From Paguma larvata (Eukaryota; Chordata; Mammalia; Carnivora; Viverridae), in contig CM057839.1 in the NCBI GenBank assembly GCA_030068075.1, positions 48,946,960 to 49,010,959 on the forward strand: a stretch of DNA of 64,000 nt, in the 5' to 3' direction. Both the position numbers and the translations under genes were made by a program. The notes beneath the pieces were generated by a model that did not search any database, had not been told where the DNA came from, and saw nothing but the letters and a program-made list of their open reading frames with translations. This document shows positions 35,570-46,641 of this stretch, piece after piece (the stretch's first letter is position 1; each line of letters begins with the position of its first letter).

Positions 35570-37312
35570 GTGGATATGCAGCACAGAAACAACAGTTTGA
35601 AAATCACCTGGGGTATCCAGGAGGTAGATTTTACTAATCTTAGCCTGTGCTAGAGGGGGTATAGATTTCTAGGAGACTTCTCCAAAAACAAAAGAGCTGG
35701 CAGGTGCCATTTCCACCCCAAGTCTAGACACATGGACAGCTGAGGGAATCAGCACAGGACTAACACTCTGCATCCAGCTTGCTCAAAGCACCTGTGCAAT
35801 CACACTCTTACAGATTTGCCTCTCTGACCCAGCCAAGGCAGGAGTTTTTCCAGGAAGCTTCAGTTCCCTTCCTGCAGCAGACTGGCACACACACTGCAGG
35901 CACTGTGTCCCTGCCCTCCCCCACCCCCCATTCTTCTGCAGACTGCCCTCCACAGGAGTCCTTCTAAAGTTGCATTAGCATTACAAGTATGGCAGTGTGC
36001 AAGCAGCTCCAACAGGGGCCAGGACTTCAAAGTGATACCTGCTCTAGGGGAGGAGGGAGGCAATGATACATACTAGTCCCACTGGGGCCCAGTGGGCTGG
36101 GGGCAGACCTTGGTCTGATTTCAGGCCTTGCCCACCAATGAAAGTTTCTCAGGGGATAGCACAGGGAGAATGCCTTGCAGTTTGGTGCAACTGTAGCTTC
36201 CGAAAACACCTGCTCTGACTCAACTCAAGTCAAAGGCGGCCCTAAACTCACCCACGAAAACACAGGGACCAAACCCTGCTCACAAAAGGCAAAGAGAGCC
36301 ATTGCAGATGACCGGACTCAAGGCAAACACAGCTCAGCCACAACAGAAAGGCACATGCAACATAGACATCCCTAAAGTGCCAGGTTCTGGTAAATAGGGG
36401 GCATTGCACTACAGGGCATTACAGGGCCTCTTCTTCAAAAGGCCACTACTTGCAAGAGCAGGGGATGTAGCTGACTTTTCCAACATATAGAAACACACAC
36501 AGAGTTAGAGCAAATGAGGAGACTGGGGAATATGTCCAAATGAAAGAACAGAAGAAAATCACAGCAAAAGATGTAAATGAAAACAGAGATAAGTAATACA
36601 TCTGATAGAGAATTTAAAGCAATGATCATCATAAAGACACTCATTGGACTTAAGAAAAGACTGTGAGACCTCAGTGAGACTCTCAACACAGAGACAGAAA
36701 TCATAAAAAAGAACCAATCAGAGAAGAATAATTCAATAACAAATTAAACTAGATGGAATAAATACTAGACTAGAGGAAGCAAAGAAAAGATCAGCAACCC
36801 AGAGGACAGAGTAATGAAAGCAATTATGCTGCATAACACAGAGAAAAATAATAATAATAAATGAGAATAGACTTAGGGAACTCTCTGACACCATCAAGTG
36901 TAGTAACATTCACATTATTGTGAAACCAGAAGGAAAAGAGAGGGAAGGGGAGCAGAAAATTTATTTGAAGCAATAATAGCTGAGAACTTCCCAAATCTGG
37001 GGAAGGAACCAGAAATCCAGATCTAGAAGGCATAGAGAGTCTCCAACAATATCAACCCAAGGAGGTCCACACAGAGTCACATACTATTGAAAATGGCAAC
37101 AAGTAATGATAAAGAGGGAATTTTAAAAACATGAAAAAAAAAAGAAAGAAAGAAAACAGCTACAAACAAGACCCATAAGGCCCATCCATCCATCAGCTGA
37201 TTTTTCAGCAGAAACTTTGCAGGCCAGAAAAGAGTGGCTTGATAAATAGGAAGTGTTGAAAGAAAAAAAAAAAAAGTAAACAAAACAAAATCCCTGTAAT
37301 CAAGAATAGTCT
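35570..37312 (+). mobile_element. L1: 5' UTR and ORF1 part (before SINE)
   Basis: 35570-36430 is GC-richer L1 5'-UTR-like sequence, ending in 'GGTTCTGGTAAATAGGGGG', 'CACTACAGGGCATTACAGGG'. From about 36500 the text is ORF1-like: a coiled-coil-coding, A-rich part (36530-36950), 'GAACTTCCCAAATCTGGGGA', and the 'TTTTCAGCAGAAACTTTGCAG' stretch (ORF1 'SAETLQAR' motif). Frames are broken by stops and indels. L1 copies that keep this 5' part are much rarer than truncated ones. Confidence 0.87.
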
Positions 37313-37498
37313 GGGGACGCCTGGGTGGCTCAGTCAGTGAAGCATCCAACTTCAGCTCAGGTCATGATCTCACGGTTTGTGAGTTCGAGCCCTGCATGGG
37401 GCTCTCTGCTGTCAGTGCAGAGCCTGTTTTAGATCCTCTGTCTCCCTCTCTCTCTCCCCATTTCCCACTCACACTCTCTCTCCGTCTCTTAAAAATAT
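37313..37498 (+). mobile_element. Felid Can-SINE inside L1 ORF1
   Basis: Head GGGGACGCCTGGGTGGCTCA to a CT-rich end with a short A tail. The ORF1 text breaks off before it ('CAAGAATAGTCT') and resumes after it ('CCAGCAAGGTTATCATTCAG'). Confidence 0.95.
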
Positions 37499-37978
37499 CC
37501 AGCAAGGTTATCATTCAGAATAGAAGGAGAGGTAGTTTCCCAAATAAACAAAAGTTAAAGGAATTCATCACTACTAAATGAGCCCTACAAGAAATGTTAA
37601 AGGGGACACTAAGCAGGAGTAAGAAAAGTAGGAATCAAAAGGCAGTAAAATTAAATATATGTACAAAACTCAGTTCAGATATTCACAAAATAAAAGGATG
37701 CAAAGTATAACACCATATACTCAAAACATGGGGGGAAAGGAATAAAAATCTAGTGCTTTTAGAATGAATTCAAACTTAAGAAACCATCAGTTTAATATAT
37801 ACTGCTCTATGCAGAAGATACTATACTCATGGTAACCAGAAATCAAACACTGGTAATATGTGTGCAAAAAACAAAGAGAAAGGAATCTGAGTATATCACT
37901 AAAGAGAGCCAGCAAAAAGTAAGAGAAGAGAGCAAGAAAGGAACAGAGAAGAACTGCAAAAATAACTATAAGTCAAGT

Positions 37979-38158
37979 AACAAAATGGAAATAAGTACAT
38001 ACCTATCAATAATTACTTTGATTGTAAACGGACTAAAAACTCCAATTAAAAGAAATAGGGTGACTGAAAGCATAAAAAAGCATGACCAATCAACACGCTG
38101 CCTACAAGACTCTAATTTCATACCTAAAGACACATGCAGACTGAAAGTGAAGGGATAG
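37979..38158 (+). pseudogene. L1 ORF2 endonuclease N-terminal remnant
   Basis: An open stretch reading 'STYLSIITLIVNGLKTPIKR' as at the start of the L1 ORF2 apurinic endonuclease domain, including the conserved asparagine. At the place of the usual 'QETH' catalytic glutamate the frame reads 'QDSN', so a key residue is altered, and a stop follows at 38156-38158. It is not functional. Confidence 0.85.
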
Positions 38159-38825
38159 TAAAACATTTATCATGTAAGTGGAATTGAAAGATGGGGTATC
38201 AATATTTATATCAGACAAAATAGAGTTTGAAACAAAGACTAACAAGAGACAAAGAAGAACACTATATAATCATAAAGGTAGAATTCAATCAGGAGACCTA
38301 AGAATTGTAAATACTTAGGCACCCAACAATGTAGCACCCAAACATCAAGTAGCTAATCAACAAACATGAATTTATAGAATTACAATAATAGTAGGGCACT
38401 TTAATACCTGACTTAGATCAATAGATAGATCATCCACATACAAAATCAATAAGGAAATAGTGACTTTGATTGACAAAATGAACCGGATGGATCTTACAAA
38501 TCTATTCAGAACATTGCATTTTAAAACAATGGAATACACATTCTTTTCAAGTGCACATGGAATATTCTCCAGAACAGATTACATGTTAGGTCATGATACA
38601 AGTCTCAACAATAAAAAAAAAGAAAACTGAAATCATACCATGCATCTTTTCCAACCACAATTCTATGAAACTGGAAATCAACCACAAGAAAAAAATCTTG
38701 ACACAACATGCATAAAGGTTAAGCAGCATGATACTAAATAGAAATGAAAGAGGAAATTAAACAAATACAGGGAGACAAATGAAAATGCAAACAGAATAGT
38801 CCAAAATCTTTGGGATGCAGCAAAA

Positions 38826-39080
38826 GTGGTTTTAAAAGGGAGATTTATAGCAATACAAGCCTACCTCAAGAATCAAGAAATATCTCAAACAAATAACCCA
38901 ATTTCACATGTAAAGGAGATGAAAAAAGAACAACCAAAACCCGATCCCAGCAAAAGACAGAAAATAATAAATATTAGAATAAAAATAAATTATATAGAAA
39001 CTAAAAAACAACAACAACAATACAATGCATCAATGAAACCAGGAACTAGTTCTTTAACAAGATCAATAAAATCAGTTTAA
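38826..39080 (+). pseudogene. L1 ORF2 linker remnant
   Basis: An 84-codon frame in the region between endonuclease and reverse transcriptase of L1 ORF2 ('VLKGRFIAIQAYLK', 'RQKIINIRIKINYIETKK'). The reverse transcriptase that should follow is absent. Confidence 0.8.
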
Positions 39081-39289
39081 AAAGACTCAAATGAACAAGA
39101 ACAAAACTGATGAATACTAGAGGGAAGGTTTGTGTGGGGAATGGGTGAAATAGGTGAAGGGGATTAAGAGTGAATTTATCATAATGAGCACTTTGTAATA
39201 TAGAGGAGTGTTGAATCACTATATTGTATACCTGAAACTAATATAATACCATCTGTTAATTAAAATATTAAAATTAAAATTAAAAAAAC

Positions 39290-39691
39290 AGTTCCTTAAG
39301 TCCTAATCCCTGGTATTCATGAATGTGACCTTATTTGGAAATAGTGACTTTGCAGATAATCAACTTAAGATGAAGTCATTAGGATGGGCCCTAGTCAAAA
39401 ATAATTGTTCTCATACAAAGGGGAAATTTAGACAGAGGCACACACACAGGGAAAATGCCATGTAAAGATAAAGACAGAGATAAATTTGATGCATCCATGA
39501 TTGCTAGCAAACTATACAAAGTTAGGAGAGAAGCATGCACCAATTCTCCCCCAAAGCCCTCAGAACAAAGCAACCCTGCTAACACCTTAATCTCATTCTT
39601 GTAGCTTCCAGCACTAAGAGGCAATAAATTTCTGTTGTTCAAGTCATCCAGTGTGATACTTCATTAGAGTAGCCTTAGGACACTAATACAG
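39290..39691 (+). repeat. LTR of ERVL-MaLR type (partial)
   Basis: 'GAATGTGACCTTATTTGGAA', 'AAGATGAAGTCATTAGGATG', 'GGCAATAAATTTCTGTTGTT' (poly(A)-signal region) and the typical end 'CTAATACAG'. The beginning of the LTR is missing where the L1 tail abuts. This is an old, solitary fragment; no viral coding sequence was seen next to it. Confidence 0.75.
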
Positions 39692-39731
39692 CAGTCTATA
39701 CTCACCCAGCGAAATGAGTTAAATAAGGCAG

Positions 39732-39752
39732 CTATATATATATATATATATA
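39732..39752. repeat. (TA)n microsatellite
   Basis: About ten TA units. Confidence 0.9.
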
Positions 39753-40039
39753 GTTTACATTTAGTGGAGAAACCTAGGTTTGACACTGTTTGAATACAAT
39801 TGATATACAATAAAGTTAAAGAGAATGCTTCTTTATGGAAACGAGGCACACAAATCTATGATTGTTTTTATTAGTTTCTGATTTTTAATTATAAGATGAC
39901 CTCTATCTGTACATATTTTTCAGTGTATCATTAATCTTACACTTTTCAAATTAAGCCTATTGGATGCTAGCTTAAGTTAGGTCTACCTCGCGTTTCTGTT
40001 AGCATCATTCCTCCCATAAAATCAACTTGAAAACTGCTT

Positions 40040-40138
40040 TGAAAATATATTTATACATAACATGTATATATTTATATATACATATACATATCATGTATAT
40101 ATTTATATGTACATATATATTTATATATGTGCTTGTGT

Positions 40139-40172
<34 letters not shown>
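40040..40172. repeat. TA/CATATA and GT compound repeat
   Basis: Variants of TATATTTATA and ACATATACATAT precede about fifteen GT units (40137-40172). Confidence 0.9.
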
Positions 40173-40174
<2 letters not shown>

Positions 40175-40179
40175 GGAAC

Positions 40180-40300
40180 TAGCATTTGTTGAACATCGTC
40201 TCTGTGCCAAGAATTATGTTGTGCACGCTACATGCATATTCTTGTTTTAATTTTATAATATCCTTTAGTAGCAAAAGACAAACCAGAGGTTTTTGCAGCT
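40180..40300 (-). repeat. MIR-like fragment
   Basis: Antisense order GAACATCGTCTCTGTGCCAAG, GCTACATGCATATTC, TTTAATTTTATAATATCC matches the MIR 3' half with wear. Confidence 0.5.
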
Positions 40301-41250
40301 ATCCAATTTACAGTCTAGTAAACGAGATAAAATATTAATAATAGTAAATGAGGCAAAATATTAATAAGTGTGATGTCAAGCATATGGTAGGTTTTCTATA
40401 TCTGACTTTTATTGGTGGGTTATTCATTATAAGAACTATTATTATTATCATCAAGAATATATCACTATAACCATAATCACAATAGGCCTATGTTTTATCT
40501 TATGGAAGTATATTTAAAGGAGTGTGTATGTATGTATGTGCATCTGTCAGGATTCTTAGTTGTAATCAATAATTGCATTTGGGATGACAGAAGCAAAAAA
40601 AGGAATTTGTTTAAAAGATGCTGTGTAGCTAGATGAATTAACAGGAGATCTGTTGAATCATCAGTGCAATGCATGGAATCAGGTTCAACTTCCAAAACTA
40701 TGTGCAGAACTCATCTGTTAAAACACTACTGCCACCCTTGACTATCAATCACCAGGTTAACACCTGGGTTACTTCGCTGCCACTACTGCATGCGAAACTT
40801 GATTCTATTTTTACTTCTTCTTCTCCCTCTCCCTCTCCTCCTCCTCCTCCTCCTCCTCCTCCTACTACTACTACTTTCCAGTTGGAAGAGAGATCCATGA
40901 TCTCCTTTTCTGGTGTCATCAGCTTCTGGGTCAAATTCAGCACAAATGTCACTGACGGGAAGAAACTAGATCACATGCCTGAGTCTTTGTTACAAAGAAA
41001 TCAGAGAAAGCAGGAATCTGGCATACTGAGCCTCTATCATAGGGAATGATCTCTTACTCCCAGCAAGATCCTTGTGGTGGAACATTCTCAAACATACGAA
41101 ATAAACTTAAATAGTACATGGTCATAAAGGATGACCATGTCCACCACACTGTAGCAGAGACTGTATCTTAACTCTCTGTACATCTCAAACACTTAACTAC
41201 ATGCATAAGGCGCATCAAACACTCAATATAATAGAATTAAATAAAGAGCA
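40301..41250. other. Possible old repeat with (TCC)n tract
   Basis: 40530-41080 has the layout of an old interspersed repeat with a pyrimidine tract in its middle, but I could not name it. 41140-41250 faintly resembles an L2 3' end. No gene. Confidence 0.3.
40813..40876. repeat. (TTC/CCCTCT/TCC/TAC)n pyrimidine-rich tract
   Basis: TTC units, CCCTCT units, about nine TCC units and four TAC units in series, all with pyrimidine bias. Triplex (H-DNA) formation is conceivable. Confidence 0.93.
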
Positions 41251-41674
41251 TGAAGAATAATAACATCAACTAAGTCAAGTTCACGTTTATTATTTACTGA
41301 AACTTGAACCAAGGCTCCCAATTTTGAAGCCATGCCAAATTTCATAGTTGGACCTGTAAATACATAGGATCAATAGGTCGGTTCTGTTTAATATTGGGCA
41401 AGTACTTAAATTGAGACGTATATTCAAATGCAAGTGTTTTGTTCATTTAGTGAATAATGGTCACATATTTATTAGAAATATGTTATTCTCTGGCCCCTGA
41501 AGCAATAATTTCTCATTTGAATTCAGTTTTCAGGGAGACTAAGGCTAAAGCAAAATCAGTGTAACATCATTCACTTGGGATAGAAAGTAATTAATAAGTA
41601 GATCTAGGAAAATGTTTTGGCCAAACACTGAAGAACTAACCAATTAACAGAGCATCTCACTCATGGTCTCTTAA

Positions 41675-41790
41675 CATCATTCATTCATTCATTATTCAGT
41701 ATACACTTATTGAAGAATTAGTGAAAGACGCCAGGCATGCTGTTGGAGCTGAGGATATATCCTGTGTATAAACGTAAAACTGTGTTACAT
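41675..41790 (-). repeat. L2 3'-end fragment
   Basis: Antisense 'CATTCATTCATTCATTATTCA', 'TACACTTATTGAAG', 'GCCAGGCATGCTGTTGG', 'GAGGATATATCC'. Confidence 0.6.
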
Positions 41791-43237
41791 TTCCCCCTTT
41801 AAGGGTGAAGCATTGCAGAAATTCTGCTACCAAATAAAATTTTACTGAAGCTCTAAAATGTTGGGCTAATCGGGAGGTTATTTTTGCCTAAATTATCATA
41901 CATGTTTCCATGTCACTCCAGATCTAATTGTCAAGTGCAGTTTGTGTCTCTTCGCCTTATCCTTTCTTTGGCCTTTCCTTCCATATGCTTGTCTCTCTCC
42001 TGCTTGTGTTTTCTCTTTCTGTCTCCTTTAAAAAAAAAATGGAAAAAGGAAAAAAGATATCACTTTGCCTGCCGTGCACTAAACTGAATAAGGAAATGAT
42101 ATCCATCAACTTTATCTCTTGGCACCATTCTTCCTGGTAATATATAGCACGCTACTAATTTTCAAGTGAATAAAATGCCCTTGCCACCTGACTGTGGATA
42201 TATGGATATAATCTTTCCTTTTGTATGTGTTTTTCACTGTTTTGTGGAACTTTCAAGGAAAGAAAATCTAATCCATCCTTTGTCTTCTTGTTTACTGAAG
42301 GACAGGAGGTTAGAGTGTTTGTCCACTGGTCCACAGACCCATTGGTTGAAGGTTGCCCTCAAAGGCATTAATTCCTATTTTGGGCTGTACTTCTGCATGG
42401 GCCAGGGGGATCAGAGTCAAATAATACGGGAGGAAGAAATGAGCAGACTCACGGTTCAGCTGAACAAAGGTGAATCTAAGCTCGCAGAGACCTGTCCATC
42501 ACAGCTTCCTCCAAAATCAACATAAGACCAAGGGAAGGTCAAGAACAAATGACATTGCATATTTTGATGCATAAGCCAATTCCAGCATTTCCCTCACCAT
42601 AGTCATTCAGCCAATAGCTGCTTCTGTCAGCCTTTCTCCTTGCTAGCTAGCTAACTAACAATTGAAGGTGCAGTTGTATCACAAGCTTGGACAGACCAAG
42701 GAGTTTGGGAGCAGTTCTCATCTTGTGTGATAGTTTTCATGTTCAGCAAATGATAAATCCAATCAAACAAAAGCAGCACTGGAGGTATCAGTTAGGGATC
42801 TACAGATATCTTCTATTTTCTGAAGTATTTTTGGTTTTGCCTATATTCCAAAGGCCAGATACTATGACATTGCCAACTGTGCAGCAACTGGCAAAAGAAG
42901 AGTATGGCGTAATTTAGAATCCTGAGTGTTTTAACTTACCACCATTTTTTATTCATACCATATTTACTGTGTAACACTTTGAAGTAATTCAAATTCTAGG
43001 TGTAAATACTCAGGTGTCTTTTAAGAGATAGACAGGTCATGTATATGAGTGAGGTAGGCCATGCAGACCCTATGCCAAACTGGATAATATGTGCTCAATT
43101 ATCGCAGGCAGAAGTTGCTCAGCTCCAACCAAATACTGTCATGTAGGATTGAGGAAGGCCCAGTGACAGTAAGTCAGTGGCTTTTTCATGATAAATCAGA
43201 AATCAGGATATTTGTGCAAAATTTCCCAACTTTAAAT
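41791..43237. other. Unannotated non-coding sequence
   Basis: A 119-codon frame at 42166-42525 shows no recognisable family. GCTAGCTAGCTAACTAAC occurs near 42643. No gene supported. Confidence 0.45.
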
Positions 43238-43429
43238 GTTTATGTATTTATTTTGAAAGAGAGAGAGAGAGAGTGCGAGTGAGCATGCACAATCAGGGGG
43301 AGTGGTGGAGAGAGAGGAAGAGAGAGAATCTCAAGCAGATTCCACACTCCATCTCATGAACCATGAGATTAATACCTGAGCCAAAGTCAAGAGTCAGACG
43401 CTTAACCAACTGAGTCACCTAGGAGTCCC
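43238..43429 (-). mobile_element. Older Can-SINE
   Basis: Antisense with GA repeat (43256-43273), CATGAGATTAATACCTGAGCC and plus-strand end GAGTCACCTAGGAGTCCC. Imperfect duplications near TTCCCAACTTTAAA (43223) and TCTCCCAATTTTAAA (43436). Confidence 0.92.
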
Positions 43430-45102
43430 TAAGATCTCCCAATTTTAAATTAAAAAATGCTTTAAAACATTATGAAAATGTTAATTTTTAAAATGTTGGC
43501 AAATAATTTAAAATATTTTGAATGTGCAAAACAAAACACATGCATAGGCAAGGTTGTTAACTGCTCATATGAATACATTGACTCTTTTTGTTCAAATGAC
43601 AGGTGGCTGAAATGACTATTTTTGCTTTTTATCTATAGAGGAAGGAAACAAAAGAGCAAAATTTCAATGTAATCCCTTAAACTGATGAATGGATATGCCT
43701 TCAATTAGTACCTCTGAATGTTCTAAAATATCTGGTCTGTCCTAGGACAACCAAGAGTGGGGTCTCTGTTTTTTTACTTCTCCTTAAGGTTCTTGAAACT
43801 TTTAAGGACCCAATTTTTGAAATCTTGTAAGTCATTAAGTTTAACAACAACAACAACAACAAAATCGGTAGTCATTAAGTTAAACAAAAAATATTGAGAA
43901 TATATGCCAAAACTTAGTCAACAAAGACATTTACAGAATTACTTGATCTACACTCAATTCAAGAATATTCATAATCAAGAAAGAACTTTTATTTTCTTCT
44001 CTCACATGAATACATAAAACTTATGTATGCTCTGTGATTCTTTTGAACTTATAACATAGGCAATTGCCTATATTAAAAATTCAATGGCATCTCACTATAT
44101 TCTGACCAACTGCATAATACTGTTATCTTCTTGTCTGTCCGTGTAAATGTCCATTCATTTAAACGTGTCTAGAAATCCTAAATTCTCCTAGAATTTAGGT
44201 ATTAAAGTCTTTTTTTCTCATGTCACACATCATGTCTAGATGTTACTTTCTAATATTTTAAACAGTAACAATATAATTTAAATTTTTTGTAGAAAATCAT
44301 AGTCTCTAAATGTTTTTGGTTTGTTTTTGTTTTCTTTTGTTTTCCTGAAAGGATTTAACATTACCAGGATATAATAAACCAAGGAAAGGGGGGTGTAATG
44401 GTGAGCATGACAACTAGAACTGACCCTGAGCAGGGGCAGGAGCAGTGGACAGGGTGAGACTATGATTAACCTCTGACTTGTAGTTTGACTTTGAACAAAA
44501 TTACCTAGAAATGTGTCCTATATCATTACTATCATCAGAAAAATCTATCGAACATTAACCATATACTATCATTTCCAATCGACTTCCGAGTGCATAGTAT
44601 CTTAATAATATGGGGGGGGGAAATCTGATTGAATTCCAAAAATCAGTATAGCTCTCTCTGACTAAATCATGAAAACTTAGGTAGCAAAGCAAAGTTTCAT
44701 GACTTCTACCTTTGCTTTTATTAAAAAATATAACTTACTATGTAAATTCTTATGATCAACTTCCTTGTTTGCGAACGAGCCTTAACACAATTTCATATAC
44801 ATACACATATTAAAATTTCCCGACATAATCTTTACTAAATACCGACTGAAACAATTATTCATACCTCACATCTTGTTACTTTCAGAAGTAATGCCCAAAT
44901 GGCTACCTATATATAGTTTGATGGCTATTGCTAAGCAATTAAACCGTCAAGGGATAAATAGTGTCTTCCAATGTACTTAGCTTTAAACTTTTATCTACAG
45001 GAGAAAAAAAAACTGATTTAAGGGTTATAATGTCATACTACCTTTAAATTTTACCCCCTAAAAATGGAAAAACTCAACTTTGGACCATTTAAGCTCTGTA
45101 GC
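43430..45102. other. Unannotated AT-rich sequence
   Basis: Has a (CAA)n patch at 43844-43862 and a G9 run at about 44611. No gene or secure repeat. Confidence 0.5.
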
Positions 45103-45190
45103 GTTTTTTTCTTTTATCCCTTCTTTCCTCCTTCCTTCTTTTCCTCTTTACCCTTTGTTCCTTCCTTCTCTCCTTCCTTCTCCTTCTACT
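45103..45190. repeat. (CCTT)-rich polypyrimidine tract
   Basis: Nearly pure C/T on the plus strand for some 85 bases. Confidence 0.85.
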
Positions 45191-45705
45191 TTTTTTCAGC
45201 TTTATTGAGGTATAATTGAAAAATAAAATTGTAAAATATTTAAAGTGTACACTATGATGATTTGATAAATGTACACATCATGAAAAGATTCCCCTCACTG
45301 GGTTAGTTAGCACATCCATCACTTTACATATTTATCTTTTGTTGTTGTTGAGAACATTTAAGTTCGTCTCTCTTAGCAAAGTTCATTTATATACTATAGT
45401 GTTATCAACTACAGGCACCATGTTACACGTTAGATCCTCAGACCTTATTCATTGTATAAGTGAAAGTTTGGGTCTTTTTACCCGTTCTCCCTATTTCTCC
45501 CTTTCTCCCATCCCTCAGACCTTGGTGATCACTTTTTTACTCTCTGCTTCTAGAAGTTTGACTCTTCTTCTTTTTTTTTTTTTGGAGGTTTCACATATAA
45601 TTGAGACCGCGTAGTATTTGTCTTTATCTATCTGGCTTATTTCACTTAGCATTTGATTTCCAGGTCCATTCATGTTGTTGTCACAAAAAACAAGATTTCC
45701 TTCTT
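45191..45705 (-). mobile_element. L1 3' region, first part
   Basis: Antisense L1M 3' UTR: 'CAGCTTTATTGAGGTATAAT', 'AACTACAGGCACCATGTTAC', 'CTTATTTCACTTAGCAT', 'CAGGTCCATTCATGTTG'. Split by the SINE that follows. Confidence 0.88.
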
Positions 45706-45936
45706 CTTCTTCTTCTTTTTTTTTTTCATTTTATTATTTATTTTTGAGAGACAGAGTGAGACACAGTGCGAGTGGGGGAGGAGACGGGAGAGAAGGAGAC
45801 ACAGAACCTGAAGCAGGCTCTAGGCTCTGAGCAAGTGTTCAGCACAGAGCCTGATGCAGGGCTTGAACCCACGAACCGTGAGATCATGACCTGAACCAAA
45901 GTTGGACACTCAACCAATGGAGCCACCCATACGCCC
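45706..45936 (-). mobile_element. Felid Can-SINE inserted in L1
   Basis: Antisense copy with a CTT/T tail and plus-strand end GAGCCACCCATACGCCC. Duplications AAGATTTCCTTCTT (45692) and AAGGATTTCCTTCTT (45937) match the L1 text. Confidence 0.96.
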
Positions 45937-46030
45937 AAGGATTTCCTTCTTTTTAAAGAATGTATAATATTCCATTATATGTAACATTTTTCTTTATTGT
46001 TTCTCTGCATCACATTTCCTTCATTCATTT
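45937..46030 (-). mobile_element. L1 3' region, second part
   Basis: Resumes with GATTTCCTTCTTTTTAAAG and 'TATAATATTCCATTATATG' from the antisense ORF2 end, then fades. Confidence 0.75.
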
Positions 46031-46109
46031 AATCTGTTGAGATATGGAAATACCCTAAGTGTCCACTCTGGATGAACACATATTTTCTGTAGGTTTTGAA
46101 TAATTACTG

Positions 46110-46280
46110 CTAGCCTGATTGTTCCCAAATTTGTCTATGTATTGAAATAACCTGGGGAGCTTCAAAAACTACTAATGATTTTAGTGAATCCCTAAAGAGA
46201 TTTGGGTATGTCTTAAGATTCGGAACATTTTAAAACATACCCATAGGATTCTAATGTGCCCACAAATTTGGTAATCATCA
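46110..46280. repeat. MER5-type hAT-Charlie element
   Basis: 'GAAATAACCTGGGGAGCTTC' and the reverse-facing 'ATAGGATTCTAATGTG' frame a palindromic old DNA transposon of the MER5 group. Confidence 0.65.
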
Positions 46281-46402
46281 TGTTAATTCAATGTCATGGC
46301 TCCTTTATAGAAATTTCCTAAGCATTGGCAATCTTGCTAAATGCCTGTATCTCAGAGAAAATGCTAAGTGCACAAAGATATTTTTAAGAGTTCAGCTCTT
46401 CT

Positions 46403-46624
46403 TTTTTCTTAAGTTTTTTTTAAAAGTTTATTTATTTTTGAGAGAGAGAGAGATAGTGCAAGTGGGGAAGGGGCAGAGAGAGAGAAGGAGACACAGAATC
46501 TGAAACAGGCTCCAGGCTCTGAGCTGTCAGCACAGAGCCTTATGTGGAGCTCGAACTCATAACAGTGAGATCATTACCTAGGTTGAAGTGGAATGCTTAA
46601 CCAACTGAGCCACCCAGGTGCCCC
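46403..46624 (-). mobile_element. Felid tRNA-derived Can-SINE
   Basis: Antisense copy ending GAGCCACCCAGGTGCCCC. A 17-bp duplication with one mismatch, AAGAGTTCAGCTCTTCT, lies at 46386-46402 and 46625-46641. Confidence 0.98.
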
Positions 46625-46641
46625 AAGAGTCCAGCTCTTCT

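Larger units (their letters stand above)
37499..39288 (+). mobile_element. L1: ORF1 end, ORF2 endonuclease part, then 3' end
   Basis: 37499-37620 completes ORF1 ('PARLSF'-like coding text and 'AAGTTAAAGGAATTCATC'). From 37985 the ORF2 endonuclease part follows, running to about 39085. The reverse-transcriptase and C-terminal regions are missing: at about 39090-39120 the text jumps to the 3' UTR ('GAATGGGTGAAATAGGTGA', 'GAATCACTATATTGTATACC') and an A-rich tail. It is either one element with an internal deletion or two adjacent insertions. The same orientation favours the first. Confidence 0.85.
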
